From assembly GCF_016031625.1 (NCBI RefSeq), contig NZ_JACCHP010000033.1, positions 1 to 52,953 of the forward strand: 52,953 nucleotides of DNA, read 5' to 3'. Origin of the DNA: Bradyrhizobium agreste. GTDB taxonomy: Bacteria > Pseudomonadota > Alphaproteobacteria > Rhizobiales > Xanthobacteraceae. Positions within the stretch are counted from its first letter, which is position 1, and the number at the start of each line of letters is the position of its first letter. Below, in pieces: positions 1-8,285 of this stretch. The translations under genes and the position numbers were made by a program. Under the pieces are notes generated by a model. It did no database searches. It saw only the letters and a list, made by a program, of their open reading frames with translations, and was not told the origin of the DNA.

Positions 1-54
1 CGCCCCGGATAGCACTGACATTCGCCCAAATCGCCATTACCTATTCCCCCAGAC

Positions 55-3000
55 ATGGCTTTTTCCTCCTCCCCCTTCGCCTCCGAGCGCGCACCCGGTG
101 CGGGCGTCACTGCGGTGCTCGGTCCGACCAACACCGGCAAGACCCATCTCGCCATCGAGCGGATGCTGGCGCATCCCTCCGGGATGATCGGCCTGCCGCT
201 GCGCCTCTTGGCGCGCGAGGTCTACAACAAGATCGCGGCCAGAGCCGGCGAGGCCAGCGTCGCGCTCGTCACCGGCGAGGAGAAGATCAAGCCGAGGAAT
301 CCGCGCTATTGGGTCTCGACCGTCGAGGCGATGCCGCGCGACCTCGACGTCTCCTTCCTCGCCGTCGACGAGGTCCAGATCGCCGCCGATCTCGAGCGCG
401 GCCACGTCTTCACCGATCGGCTGCTCAACCGCCGCGGCCGCGACGAGACGCTGCTGCTAGGCGCCGCCACCATGCGTCCGATCATCGAGCGCCTGCTGCC
501 GGGCGTCTCCATGATCACGCGGCCCAGATTGTCGCAGCTCGAATTCGCCGGCGATCGCAAGATCACGCGCCAGCCGCGCCGCACCGCCATCGTCGCCTTC
601 TCCGCGGACGAAGTCTACGCCATCGCCGAGCTGATCCGCCGCCAGCGCGGCGGCGCCGCCGTGGTGCTGGGTTCGCTCAGCCCACGCACACGCAACGCGC
701 AAGTGGCGATGTTCCAGAACGGCGACGTCGATTATCTCGTCGCCACCGACGCCGTCGGCATGGGCCTCAATCTCGATGTCGACCACGTCGCCTTCGCCTC
801 CGACCGCAAGTTCGACGGCTACCAGTTCCGCCGCCTCACGCCAGCTGAATTCGCGCAAGTGGCGGGACGCGCGGGCAGGGCCACGCGCAACGGCACCTTC
901 GGCACCACGGGCCGCTGCGCGCCGTTCGAGCCCGAGCTCGTCAACGCGCTGCAGAACCACACCTTCGATGCCGTGAAGGTGCTGCAATGGCGCAATTCCA
1001 AGCTCGATTTCTCCTCGCTCGGCGCGCTCCAGGTCTCGCTGAACCTCGCCCCCGGCCACGAGACGCTGACGCGCGCGCCGATCGCCGAGGACATGCGCGT
1101 GCTCGATCACGCCGCCCGCGACGGCGAGGTGCGCGATATCGCGCATGGCAAGGCCGCCGTGGAGCGGCTGTGGGAAGCTTGCCAGGTGCCGGACTACAGA
1201 AAGCTGTCGCCGGCCGCCCATGCCGAGCTGGTGACGACGCTGTACGGCTTCCTGATGCGGAAGGGCTGCATTTCCGATTCCTGGTTCGAGGCCCAGGTCA
1301 CCCAGGCCGACCGCGTCGACGGCGACATCGACACGCTGTCGGCCCGAATCGCCCAGATCCGCACCTGGACCTTCGTCGCCAACCGCCCGGACTGGCTGAA
1401 AGACCCGGAACGCTGGCAGGGGATTACGCGGGAGGTCGAAAATAAATTATCGGATGCGCTCCATGAACGCTTGACTGAGCGTTTCGTTGATCGCCGGACC
1501 AGTGTATTGATGCGCCGCCTGCGGGAGAACACGAGCTTGAATACTGAAATCGGCAAGACCGGCGAAGTTATCGTCGAAGGCCATGTCATCGGCCGCCTCG
1601 ATGGCTTCACCTTTGCACCGGATGCGGCGGAAGCCGGCTCCGATGCGAAAGCCTTGCAGGCTGCAGCACAAGCGGTGCTCGCCGGCGAGATCAACGCGCG
1701 CGCCGAAAAGCTGGGCAATGCGCCGGACGAGCAGTTCGTGCTGACGTCCGAAGGCATCATCCGCTGGACCGGCGATGCCGTGGCGCGGCTCGCCGCCGCA
1801 GACGAGGCGCTGCATCCGCGCATCCGCATCATCTCCGACGAGCGCCTGACCGGCGCTCCCCGCGACAAGGTGCAGGCGCGGCTCGAGCTCTGGCTCAAGA
1901 CCCACATCGAAAAGCTGCTCGGGCCGATGTTCGAGCTGTCGAAGGCCGAGGACGTCACCGGCATTGCCCGCGGCATCGCCTATCAGCTGGTCGAGGCGCT
2001 CGGCGTGCTCGAGCGTCCGAAGATCGCCAGCGAGCTGAAGGATCTCGACCAGCCCTCGCGCGCGACCTTGCGCAAATACGGCGTCCGCTTCGGCGCCTAT
2101 CACCTCTATTTCCCCGGCCTGCTCAAGCCCGCCGCGCGTGCGCTCGCAGCGCTCTTGTGGGCGCTGAAGCAGGACAATGTCGATCTCTCCGCGCTCTCGG
2201 GCGCGCAGCATCTGGCCTCCTCGGGGCGCACCTCGTTCCCGGTCGACAAGGCGCTGCCGCGCGATGCCTATCGCGTGCTCGGCTACAAGCAGGCCGGCGA
2301 GCGCGCCGTGCGCGTCGACATCCTGGAGCGCCTCGCCGACCTGATCCGCCCGGCGCTGGCCTGGCGCGAGAATTCGCCGGGCGAAAAGCCCGCCGGCGCA
2401 TTCGACGGCCGCAGCTTCGTGGTCACGCAGGCGATGACCTCGCTGACGGGATCTGCCGGCGAAGATTTCGCCTCCGTGCTGCGCGCGCTCGGCTATCGCA
2501 TGGAGAAGCGCCCGCCGCTGCCGCAAAAGCCTGTCGCGACCGAGCAGGTCGTGACCGAGACTGTTACGGCCGAGACGCCGCCCGCTGAAGGCAGCGCGGA
2601 GACCTCGACCGAGACTGCAGCTGAAGCCGTTGCCGGCCTGCCGGCTGAGGCGCCGGCCACTGAGGCTGCCGCCGAATCCGTCACGGTCGAAGACGCGCCC
2701 GGCATGGAGCCGCACGACGAGCCTGCTCATGAGGAGGCTCAAGCGGAGCCGGCGCCGGAAGCTTCTGCTGCGCCGGAGCCGGTCACGCCGGAAGATGCCC
2801 CCGGCATCGCGCCGCCGGCCGAGGAGGCCGCGGCCCCGGTTGATGCGGCTCCGGCCGAGACCGCCGCCGTCGAAGCCGCCGCTTCACCCGATGCCGCCGC
2901 GCCGGTCGAAGCGGCCGTGACGCCCGCCGAGCCCGAGCTGGTCGAGGTCTGGCGTCCCGCCGGCCGTCACGAGGATCGCAAGCCGCGCCACGAGCGCCAT

Positions 3001-3426
3001 CGCCATCAGCGTCACCATCATCAGCCGCGTCCGCAGGCGGGTGCCGAAGCTGCTGCCCCGACGCCCGGCGAAGCGGCCGAAGGCGCCCAGCCGGGCCACC
3101 GCCATGGCGGGCATCGCAAGGATTTCCGCAAGGGCCGCGAGGACAGTGGCGATCGCCGCGAGCAGCGCAGCGACAACAACCGCCGCTTCGAGGGCAAGGA
3201 TCGTGATCGCGGCAAGGGCAAGCCCGGCGATCGCGACGGCGGCCGCGAGCACCGCGGCGGCCGCGACCGCGACAAGGGCCGCGATCGTCGCGATCGCGAG
3301 TCCGGTCCCTCGCTGCGTCCCTACGCCTCGAGCGCGAACCCGCGCGAGCGCGATCGTCCGATCGATCCGAACTCGCCCTTCGCCAAGCTCGCCGCGCTGA
3401 AAGAGCAGCTGGGGCGGAAGGAGTAG
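55..3426 (+). CDS. SUV3-like ATP-dependent RNA helicase with long disordered C-terminal tail
   Basis: 1123 residues. The N-terminal part is a superfamily 2 helicase of the SUV3/MgpS type: Walker A GPTNTGKT (about 23-30), a DEVQ box (105-108) in place of DEAD/DExH, and motif VI QVAGRAGR (about 268-275). The family unwinds RNA in an ATP-dependent way; in mitochondria SUV3 works with a degradosome nuclease, but no nuclease gene is adjacent here. The helicase core and accessory domain end near residue 830. What follows is about 290 residues of low complexity: first acidic Ala/Glu/Pro-rich, then His/Arg-rich, then strongly basic Arg/Lys/Asp/Gly repeats, ending in a short conserved-looking patch. 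ATG at 55 lies directly before the core. An S4 RNA-binding gene follows within 5 bases, so the two are probably cotranscribed. Family call is secure; substrate unknown. Confidence 0.9.
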   Translation: MAFSSSPFASERAPGAGVTAVLGPTNTGKTHLAIERMLAHPSGMIGLPLRLLAREVYNKIAARAGEASVALVTGEEKIKPRNPRYWVSTVEAMPRDLDVSFLAVDEVQIAADLERGHVFTDRLLNRRGRDETLLLGAATMRPIIERLLPGVSMITRPRLSQLEFAGDRKITRQPRRTAIVAFSADEVYAIAELIRRQRGGAAVVLGSLSPRTRNAQVAMFQNGDVDYLVATDAVGMGLNLDVDHVAFASDRKFDGYQFRRLTPAEFAQVAGRAGRATRNGTFGTTGRCAPFEPELVNALQNHTFDAVKVLQWRNSKLDFSSLGALQVSLNLAPGHETLTRAPIAEDMRVLDHAARDGEVRDIAHGKAAVERLWEACQVPDYRKLSPAAHAELVTTLYGFLMRKGCISDSWFEAQVTQADRVDGDIDTLSARIAQIRTWTFVANRPDWLKDPERWQGITREVENKLSDALHERLTERFVDRRTSVLMRRLRENTSLNTEIGKTGEVIVEGHVIGRLDGFTFAPDAAEAGSDAKALQAAAQAVLAGEINARAEKLGNAPDEQFVLTSEGIIRWTGDAVARLAAADEALHPRIRIISDERLTGAPRDKVQARLELWLKTHIEKLLGPMFELSKAEDVTGIARGIAYQLVEALGVLERPKIASELKDLDQPSRATLRKYGVRFGAYHLYFPGLLKPAARALAALLWALKQDNVDLSALSGAQHLASSGRTSFPVDKALPRDAYRVLGYKQAGERAVRVDILERLADLIRPALAWRENSPGEKPAGAFDGRSFVVTQAMTSLTGSAGEDFASVLRALGYRMEKRPPLPQKPVATEQVVTETVTAETPPAEGSAETSTETAAEAVAGLPAEAPATEAAAESVTVEDAPGMEPHDEPAHEEAQAEPAPEASAAPEPVTPEDAPGIAPPAEEAAAPVDAAPAETAAVEAAASPDAAAPVEAAVTPAEPELVEVWRPAGRHEDRKPRHERHRHQRHHHQPRPQAGAEAAAPTPGEAAEGAQPGHRHGGHRKDFRKGREDSGDRREQRSDNNRRFEGKDRDRGKGKPGDRDGGREHRGGRDRDKGRDRRDRESGPSLRPYASSANPRERDRPIDPNSPFAKLAALKEQLGRKE

Positions 3427-3430
3427 CCCC

Positions 3431-3700
3431 ACGACCGAGCGGCAGCGCATCGACAAATGGCTGTGGCACGCGCGCGTGGTGAAGGCGCGCACCTCTGCGG
3501 CCGAGCTCGTCGTCACCGGCCATGTCCGCGTCAACGGCGTGCGCGAGACATCGCCGGGCCATGCGATCAAGGCCGGTGACGTCCTCACCATCGCGCTCGA
3601 TCGCACCGTGCGTGTCCTGAAGGTCACCGCCTTCAACGAGCGCCGTGGCGATGCTGCCTCGGCTCGCGTGCTCTACGAGGAGCTCGGGACGCGCAATTAA
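3431..3700 (+). CDS. S4-domain RNA-binding protein (Hsp15-like), apparent ACG start
   Basis: 89 residues if read from 3431. The sequence matches the S4 fold seen in Hsp15-type proteins that bind ribosomal RNA: RIDKWLWHARVVKART at the start, then a GHVRVNG turn and an AIKAGDVLTI strand. The frame is closed by a stop at 3398-3400, and no ATG or TTG precedes the S4 motif. The first conventional start, GTG at 3476, would delete the first helix including RIDKWLW. An AAGGAG at 3418-3423, inside the helicase stop region, is correctly spaced for the ACG at 3431. Translation from ACG, or a sequencing error or mutation of ATG, are both possible. The gene starts 4 bases after the helicase stop, which suggests translational coupling. 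Product family is likely; the start is uncertain. Confidence 0.75.
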   Translation, partial: TTERQRIDKWLWHARVVKARTSAAELVVTGHVRVNGVRETSPGHAIKAGDVLTIALDRTVRVLKVTAFNERRGDAASARVLYEELGTRN

Positions 3701-3720
3701 TTGCGTCTGATATTCATTTC

Positions 3721-3732
3721 TTGATCGATCAA
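3721..3732. promoter_or_regulatory. 12-bp perfect palindrome TTGATCGATCAA upstream of fdxA
   Basis: The half-site TTGAT is the FNR/FixK half-site, but the spacer here is 2 bases rather than 4, so it is not a canonical anaerobox. It lies about 100 bases before the ferredoxin start. A second short palindrome, CTTTTAAAAG, lies nearer the gene at about 3806-3815. Role unknown. Confidence 0.3.
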
Positions 3733-3832
3733 ACACACAAAGCCGTCATGATCGGGCCCTCCCGACCTTGCGGCGCCCGGCCATCCGCGCTAGGCAAGCC
3801 GCGACTTTTAAAAGAGCTTTTCGGAGCGTTGG

Positions 3833-4171
3833 ATGACTTACGTCGTCACTGAAAACTGCATCAAGTGCAAGTACACCGACTGCGTCGAGGTCTGCCCGGT
3901 CGATTGCTTCTACGAGGGCGACAACATGCTCGTCATCCATCCCGACGAGTGCATCGATTGCGGCGTGTGCGAGCCGGAATGCCCCGCCGACGCCATCAAG
4001 CCGGACACGGAACCGGGGCTGGAAAAGTGGCTCCAGGTCAACGCCGAATACGCCAAGAGCTGGCCGAACATCACCCAGAAGAAAGAATCACCCGCCGACG
4101 CCAAGGAATTCGACGGCATGGAGGGCAAGTTCGAGAAATATTTCTCTCCGAACCCTGGCTCGGGAGACTAA
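3833..4171 (+). CDS. fdxA: Seven-iron ferredoxin FdxA ([3Fe-4S][4Fe-4S])
   Basis: 112 residues, the usual length of the alphaproteobacterial FdxA/Azotobacter FdI-type ferredoxin. Cysteines at 9, 12, 17, 21, 25, 40, 43, 46 and 50 fit the pattern in which C9, C17 and C50 bind a [3Fe-4S] cluster and C21, C40, C43 and C46 bind a [4Fe-4S] cluster. The C-terminal extension with NITQKKESPADAKEFDG is typical. It is a soluble low-potential electron carrier; its redox partner is not encoded nearby. A GGAG precedes the ATG. The helicase/S4 genes upstream and CarD downstream are transcribed in the same direction but with gaps over 130 bases, so fdxA is probably its own unit. Confidence 0.95.
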   Translation: MTYVVTENCIKCKYTDCVEVCPVDCFYEGDNMLVIHPDECIDCGVCEPECPADAIKPDTEPGLEKWLQVNAEYAKSWPNITQKKESPADAKEFDGMEGKFEKYFSPNPGSGD

Positions 4172-4239
4172 TTCGGGTCCAAACTTAACCCTAATAGCGG
4201 CGCTTTCTCCGAAAACCAGCCCTCAAGACCCCTAAATCA

Positions 4240-4267
4240 TTGATTTTTGCGGGAAATGTGCTATATT
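4240..4267 (+). promoter_or_regulatory. Probable sigma-70 promoter of the CarD gene
   Basis: TTGATT (4240-4245) and TATATT (4262-4267) are separated by 16 bases in an AT-rich stretch of an otherwise GC-rich gap. The predicted transcript would start near 4274, about 45 bases before the GTG at 4318. Confidence 0.5.
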
Positions 4268-4317
4268 GGGCACATTAAGCCGAACCCCGTCAGCCCCGTT
4301 GGCCCCTCTGGGTTCCC

Positions 4318-5340
4318 GTGAAACCAAATGTCGAACAGGGGCGTGGCAGTTTCCGCGCGCAGGCTGTGTCACAGAAAACGCGTAAAAAGAGTACTTCAGC
4401 GAGGGCTTCCCATAAGGAGGCCAAAAAAGTCGCCGCGGCCAGCCGTAGCGCATCCAAGGGTCGGACCGCGACGAAGGCGCCGGCTGCAAAGTCCTCGAAG
4501 AACAAAAGAAGCGCAATGCCTAACAAGACTGCCAAACCGGCCGCGAAAGCGACCGCTGCCAAGCCTGCTGCCGCCAAGCCTGTGAATGTCAAGCCTGTGA
4601 CTGCCAAGGCCCCCGCTGCCAAGCCCGCGACCAAGGCCTCTGTTGCCGCTGCGCCTGCCAAGGCTCCCGTCGCTGCGAAGCCGGCCGCCAAGCCCGCGGC
4701 TGCGCCGAAGGTCGAGGAAAAGAAGGTCGTGACCCAGCGTCAGGGCTTCAAGGCCAACGAGTTCGTGGTCTATCCCGCTCACGGCGTCGGCCAGATCCTG
4801 GCCATCGAGGAGCAGGAGATCGCCGGTGCGAAGCTCGAGCTGTTCGTCATCAACTTCATCAAGGACAAGATGACGCTGCGCGTGCCGACCGCCAAGGTCG
4901 CCAATGTCGGCATGCGCAAGCTGTCCGATCCGGCGCTGGTCAAGAAGGCGTTGGAGACGCTGAAGGGCCGCGCCCGTGTCAAGCGCACGATGTGGTCGCG
5001 CCGCGCCCAGGAATACGAAGCGAAGATCAATTCGGGCGACATCGTCGCGATCGCGGAAGTCGTGCGCGACCTCTATCGCTCGGAATCGCAGCCCGAGCAG
5101 TCCTACTCGGAACGCCAGCTTTACGAAGCGGCGCTCGACCGCCTGTCCCGCGAGATCGCGGTGGTGCAGCACTCGACCGAGACCGAAGCGGTCAAGGAGA
5201 TCGAGGCTCAGCTCGCCAAGAGCCCGCGCCGCGCCAGCGCCAAGGCGGAAGCTGCCGACGGCGAAGCCGACACGGATGCCGAGGGCGATACCGACGATAC
5301 CGATGGCGACGACAGCACCGTCGCCGACGAGGCCGCGTAA
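4318..5340 (+). CDS. CarD/CdnL-family transcription regulator with Lys/Ala-rich N-terminal tail
   Basis: 340 residues from GTG 4318; a shorter 275-residue form from ATG 4516 is possible. The CarD_CdnL_TRCF domain spans roughly residues 141-300 (NEFVVYPAHGVGQI is its characteristic start). CdnL-type proteins bind the RNA polymerase beta subunit and stabilise open promoter complexes, acting at rRNA and housekeeping promoters. The first 135 residues are almost entirely Lys, Ala, Pro, Ser and Thr in AKP/AAKP repeats, like the tail of histone H1. The last 40 residues are acidic (Asp/Glu). The composition of residues 1-66 matches the rest of the tail, which favours the longer start, although the GTG has no good Shine-Dalgarno. 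A strong terminator follows at 5369. Family certain, start uncertain. Confidence 0.85.
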   Translation: MKPNVEQGRGSFRAQAVSQKTRKKSTSARASHKEAKKVAAASRSASKGRTATKAPAAKSSKNKRSAMPNKTAKPAAKATAAKPAAAKPVNVKPVTAKAPAAKPATKASVAAAPAKAPVAAKPAAKPAAAPKVEEKKVVTQRQGFKANEFVVYPAHGVGQILAIEEQEIAGAKLELFVINFIKDKMTLRVPTAKVANVGMRKLSDPALVKKALETLKGRARVKRTMWSRRAQEYEAKINSGDIVAIAEVVRDLYRSESQPEQSYSERQLYEAALDRLSREIAVVQHSTETEAVKEIEAQLAKSPRRASAKAEAADGEADTDAEGDTDDTDGDDSTVADEAA

Positions 5341-5368
5341 GCAGCTTCGTTCTGCGCAAGCCATCAAG

Positions 5369-5397
5369 AGCCCGGCCGTTGGCCGGGCTTTTTCTTT
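5369..5397 (+). terminator. Rho-independent terminator of the CarD gene
   Basis: A 9-bp GC-rich stem (5369-5377 with 5381-5389), a 3-base loop and a T-rich tail, starting about 30 bases after the CarD stop. Confidence 0.85.
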
Positions 5398-5462
5398 GGC
5401 TTCCTGACGCCGCAGGGCTATCGCATATGAGGTGTGGCTATGGGCACCGGCTGTCTCCACAG

Positions 5463-5588
5463 CGTCATGGCCGGGCTTGTCCCGGCCATCCACGCCTTTC
5501 CACGCGGCACAAAGAACGTGGATGCCCGGGCCTTCGCCTCGCCGAAGCGGCTTCGGCCGCGCAGGCGGGACGAGCCCGGGCATGACGA
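5463..5588. repeat. Dispersed palindromic repeat, family A
   Basis: Starts GTCATGGCCGGGCTTGTC and ends with the near-inverse ...AAGCCCGGGCATGACGA type, giving a long imperfect hairpin. Other copies are at 34117-34199 and, inside a gene, at 40365-40493. It fills most of the 296-base gap between CarD and the cyclase; nothing else was seen there. Confidence 0.8.
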
Positions 5589-5636
5589 CCTCTGCAATAT
5601 TCAAAGGCCCTGCCTTACACCGGGACGAGCTCGCCT

Positions 5637-7031
5637 CTACACGCCGCGCGGCTGGGTCCAGATCGAGATCGGCTGCTGAATACCGCGGACCGCCCGCGGC
5701 TCTCGCGCTTGCAATGACTGAAACGTTGCGGCTGCGTCGCCAAGCTCGGCCTTCGCCTGACTGACGAGGTCGTCACTCGCCACCAGCGCGCAATCGAGAG
5801 CGCGGGTCAAGGCCTCGAGACGGCTTGCCACGTTGACGGTCGCGCCGATCACCGCAAATTCCAGACAGGTCTGCCCGATGTCGCCGAGCACCACCGGCCC
5901 ATAATGCAAGCCAAAGCTCACATGAAGCGGCGGCTCGCCTGACGCTGCGCGCCGGTCGTTCCAACCGTCCGCCGCCGCGATCATGGCCTGGGCGCATCGC
6001 AGCGCGTTGCTGGCGTCGTGCGCCCCCGCGAAGGGCGTGCCGAACGTCGCCATCAACCCGTCCCCGAGATATTTGTCGAGCGTGCCGCTATGGCGGAAAA
6101 CCTCCTGCTCCATCAATCCGTGGAATTCCCGCAACGTCCGCACCACCTCCTGTGGCGAGCGCGCATCAACAAAGGCCGTGAAGCCGACAATGTCGACGAA
6201 CAGCACCGCGACGTGTTGCGTGCGCACCTGCTTCAGCGGCTCGTCCTGCTTCGACAATTCCGCCACGACGTTCGGCGAGAAATAGCGTGCAAGGTTGCCC
6301 CGCTCGCGCTCCACCGCGGCATGCCGCACCAGAAGGTCGTTGCTGCGGCGGACCGCGAGCGCCAAGGTCATGGCCACGATCATGAAGACGACGATCTCCT
6401 GAATGCGAACGTGGAACACGATCGCGCTCGGCGAAATCATCGCAAACAGGCGATGATCGCTGCCTGCTGCGGCTGCGATGCGGGCAGTCAGTGCAGGATC
6501 GCGATCGGGTTGCCACCACACCCAGGCGATGCCGATCATCCAGAGCGCAGCCGTCCACACGCCGACCGCAATGACGGTCCGCCAGGTATAGGCCAGTGTG
6601 GCGCCCGCGAGCAGCACGAAGAAATAGATGAAGTTGCCGAAATGGTACTGCATCGCGACCGGCCAGTGCGAGGTTCCGAACGGATTGGGAACCACGATGA
6701 GGCAGGTGAGCAGCGCCAGGTCGCAAAACAGGAGTGCCAATTCCGCCCGTGACACGCCAACCCGCCCGACCCTGACCTGGGCCCAGCCGATCAGTGCGAA
6801 CAAGCCGAGCAGCGCCACGTAGTAGAGCTGCTCCCAGGCCGGGTTGATCACCAGCAGCAGGCAGGCAATGACGACGAGGGCGACATAGCGCGCCCGCACC
6901 GCGAGTTGCAGACCCTCCCGCTTGGCGGACGTCAGCGCAGCCTGTGCGAACTGAACCGTTTCGGCATCGCGCTTGCTCGGCGCCGGCGCAAACGCAGCCG
7001 GCAGGTTGAAGCGCTCGACGAGCATTGTCAC
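5637..7031 (-). CDS. Membrane-bound class III adenylate/guanylate cyclase
   Basis: 464 residues. An N-terminal membrane domain of about six hydrophobic segments (roughly residues 45-225) is followed by a class III nucleotide cyclase catalytic domain (about 270-460). Metal-binding aspartates are D280 (FVDIVGF) and D324 (YLGDG), the substrate lysine is probably K320, and the transition-state pair is N400 and R404 in TVNVASRLE. The position seven residues before N400, which usually carries Asp or Thr and contacts the purine, is A393 here, so substrate preference is uncertain. GTG at 7031 is preferred over the ATG six bases later because GAGGAG is better spaced for it. The gene is monocistronic; it would make cAMP from ATP at the inner membrane. 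What its membrane domain senses is unknown. Confidence 0.88.
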   Translation of the reverse strand: MTMLVERFNLPAAFAPAPSKRDAETVQFAQAALTSAKREGLQLAVRARYVALVVIACLLLVINPAWEQLYYVALLGLFALIGWAQVRVGRVGVSRAELALLFCDLALLTCLIVVPNPFGTSHWPVAMQYHFGNFIYFFVLLAGATLAYTWRTVIAVGVWTAALWMIGIAWVWWQPDRDPALTARIAAAAGSDHRLFAMISPSAIVFHVRIQEIVVFMIVAMTLALAVRRSNDLLVRHAAVERERGNLARYFSPNVVAELSKQDEPLKQVRTQHVAVLFVDIVGFTAFVDARSPQEVVRTLREFHGLMEQEVFRHSGTLDKYLGDGLMATFGTPFAGAHDASNALRCAQAMIAAADGWNDRRAASGEPPLHVSFGLHYGPVVLGDIGQTCLEFAVIGATVNVASRLEALTRALDCALVASDDLVSQAKAELGDAAATFQSLQAREPRAVRGIQQPISIWTQPRGV

Positions 7032-7073
7032 GGAAGTCTCCTCACAATCTCCTCACCTGGGGCCTTCAGCGCA

Positions 7074-7442
7074 TCAAGTCCGCTGCGTCGTTGCCGAGAC
7101 GCCGACTTCACCTCGATGGCCATCTCCAGCCCCGGCCGCGACCGACGCCCACCAGTCCCCCAGGGCATCGATCAACGGCACGAGCGCGTGACCGGCGGCG
7201 GTCAGATCGTATTCCACGCGCAGCGGATATCCGCCGAATTCAGTGCGGCTGACGATGCCGGCGTCTTCCAGCTTGCGAAGCTCGAGTGCGAGCATCCTGT
7301 GCGAGATGGTCGGATTGTCGCGGCGCAAGTCGCTGAAGCGTTTGGTGCCCTGCTTCAAATAATAGATCAGCAGCGTCGGCCAGCGACCGCTCAGAATCTG
7401 CATCACCTCCTCGATGGGACATCGCGAAACGAGATCCTTCAT
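7074..7442 (-). CDS. HxlR-family winged-helix transcription regulator
   Basis: 122 residues, typical HxlR length. CPIEEVMQILSGRWPTLLI and the FSDLRR...ISHRMLALELRKLEDAGIV segment form the HxlR winged helix. A single Cys at position 8 sits where redox-sensing members (YodB/HypR type) carry their reactive thiol, which is suggestive only. The gene is divergent from a glutathione transferase gene, with a 108-base gap holding an imperfect palindrome, so control of that neighbour and of itself is the natural guess. The C-terminal 20 residues are poorly conserved-looking. Family confident. Confidence 0.9.
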   Translation of the reverse strand: MKDLVSRCPIEEVMQILSGRWPTLLIYYLKQGTKRFSDLRRDNPTISHRMLALELRKLEDAGIVSRTEFGGYPLRVEYDLTAAGHALVPLIDALGDWWASVAAGAGDGHRGEVGVSATTQRT

Positions 7443-7455
7443 CGGCGCCTCCAGG

Positions 7456-7473
7456 TTACAAAAAAGTTCGTAA
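7456..7473. promoter_or_regulatory. Imperfect 18-bp palindrome, candidate HxlR operator
   Basis: TTAC at 7456 and GTAA ending at 7473 flank an AT-rich centre, with 12 of 18 positions symmetric. It is the only AT-rich stretch in the divergent gap between the HxlR and GST genes and lies 14 bases before the HxlR start. Confidence 0.4.
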
Positions 7474-7550
7474 TTTACTTGATGCGGCGAGCGGCTAGGG
7501 TCGCATCACCGCTGCGCAGCGTGATCATCAGAAATCACGGAGAATGGATC

Positions 7551-8255
7551 GTGGACCCAATTCTACTCTACGGCTTCCCGAAGGGAAGCTCCATGGGGCT
7601 CGTTGCGGCTCTCGAATGGCTGGGTAAGCCATATCGGCTGTGTCGGGTCGACATGATGGGCGAGATGCGAAGCCAGTCATATGCCCGCATCAATCCGCGA
7701 CATGAGACGCCGGTGTTCATCACCGAGCAGGGCGAGGTGCTGACGGAAACGATGGCGATCGCGGCCTGGCTCGAAGCCAGGGATGTCGAACGACGCATCA
7801 GCTTCGATCCGCTGTCGCGGCAAGCCGATCGAATGCATCAGCTCATGGCTTTCGTGAATACCGGTTTCACCGCCGCCTTTGCGCCGCTATGGGCCGCAAT
7901 GGAAGCCGAAGCCATGGAGCCCGCCACGAAGTCGGCCTTGCGCGCCTTTGGCACGGGAAGGGTCATCGAGCGTCATGACAAGCTCGAAGGAATGATCGAG
8001 GCGCGCCAATTCCTGCTCGGGGACCGGCCGACCCTCGCCGACGCCGTGCTTGTCGGCGTCGCGCGCTGGCTCGACTTCCACGCGGTTGCGGAGAGCAGCC
8101 GCTGGCCGAAGCTGGCGGCACTGCGAGCTCGCCTCGAAGCCGATCCTGGGGTCCTCTACGCCACCGCTCTGGAGGACGGCGACTCGGGTCTGGGAACGGG
8201 ATCGTGCACAGGCCACGTCGCGCTGGCCGACGTGATTGAGCGCTTCGGCAAGTAG
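7551..8255 (+). CDS. Glutathione S-transferase family protein
   Basis: 234 residues from GTG 7551, which has GGAG at 7539-7542. The open frame extends far upstream, but that part lies opposite the cyclase and HxlR genes and is not coding. The N-terminal thioredoxin-like domain (about residues 1-80) contains LYGFPKGSSMGLVAALEWLG and the glutathione-binding turn ETPVFI followed by LTETMAIAAWL. The C-terminal all-helical domain carries the usual FLLGDRPTLADAVLVGVARW segment. Such enzymes conjugate or reduce electrophiles with glutathione in the cytoplasm; the substrate cannot be read. A divergent HxlR regulator suggests induction by an electrophile or redox stress. Confidence 0.88.
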   Translation: MDPILLYGFPKGSSMGLVAALEWLGKPYRLCRVDMMGEMRSQSYARINPRHETPVFITEQGEVLTETMAIAAWLEARDVERRISFDPLSRQADRMHQLMAFVNTGFTAAFAPLWAAMEAEAMEPATKSALRAFGTGRVIERHDKLEGMIEARQFLLGDRPTLADAVLVGVARWLDFHAVAESSRWPKLAALRARLEADPGVLYATALEDGDSGLGTGSCTGHVALADVIERFGK

Positions 8256-8285
8256 GGAAGCAGCAGGAGCCGCGGCGCGCTCCTC

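Noticed and set aside
3721..3732. FNR/FixK anaerobox before fdxA
   Set aside because: Half-sites match but the spacer is 2 bases, not 4.
6906..7550. N-terminal extension of the GST protein
   Set aside because: Overlaps the cyclase and HxlR genes on the other strand and has no GST-like sequence.
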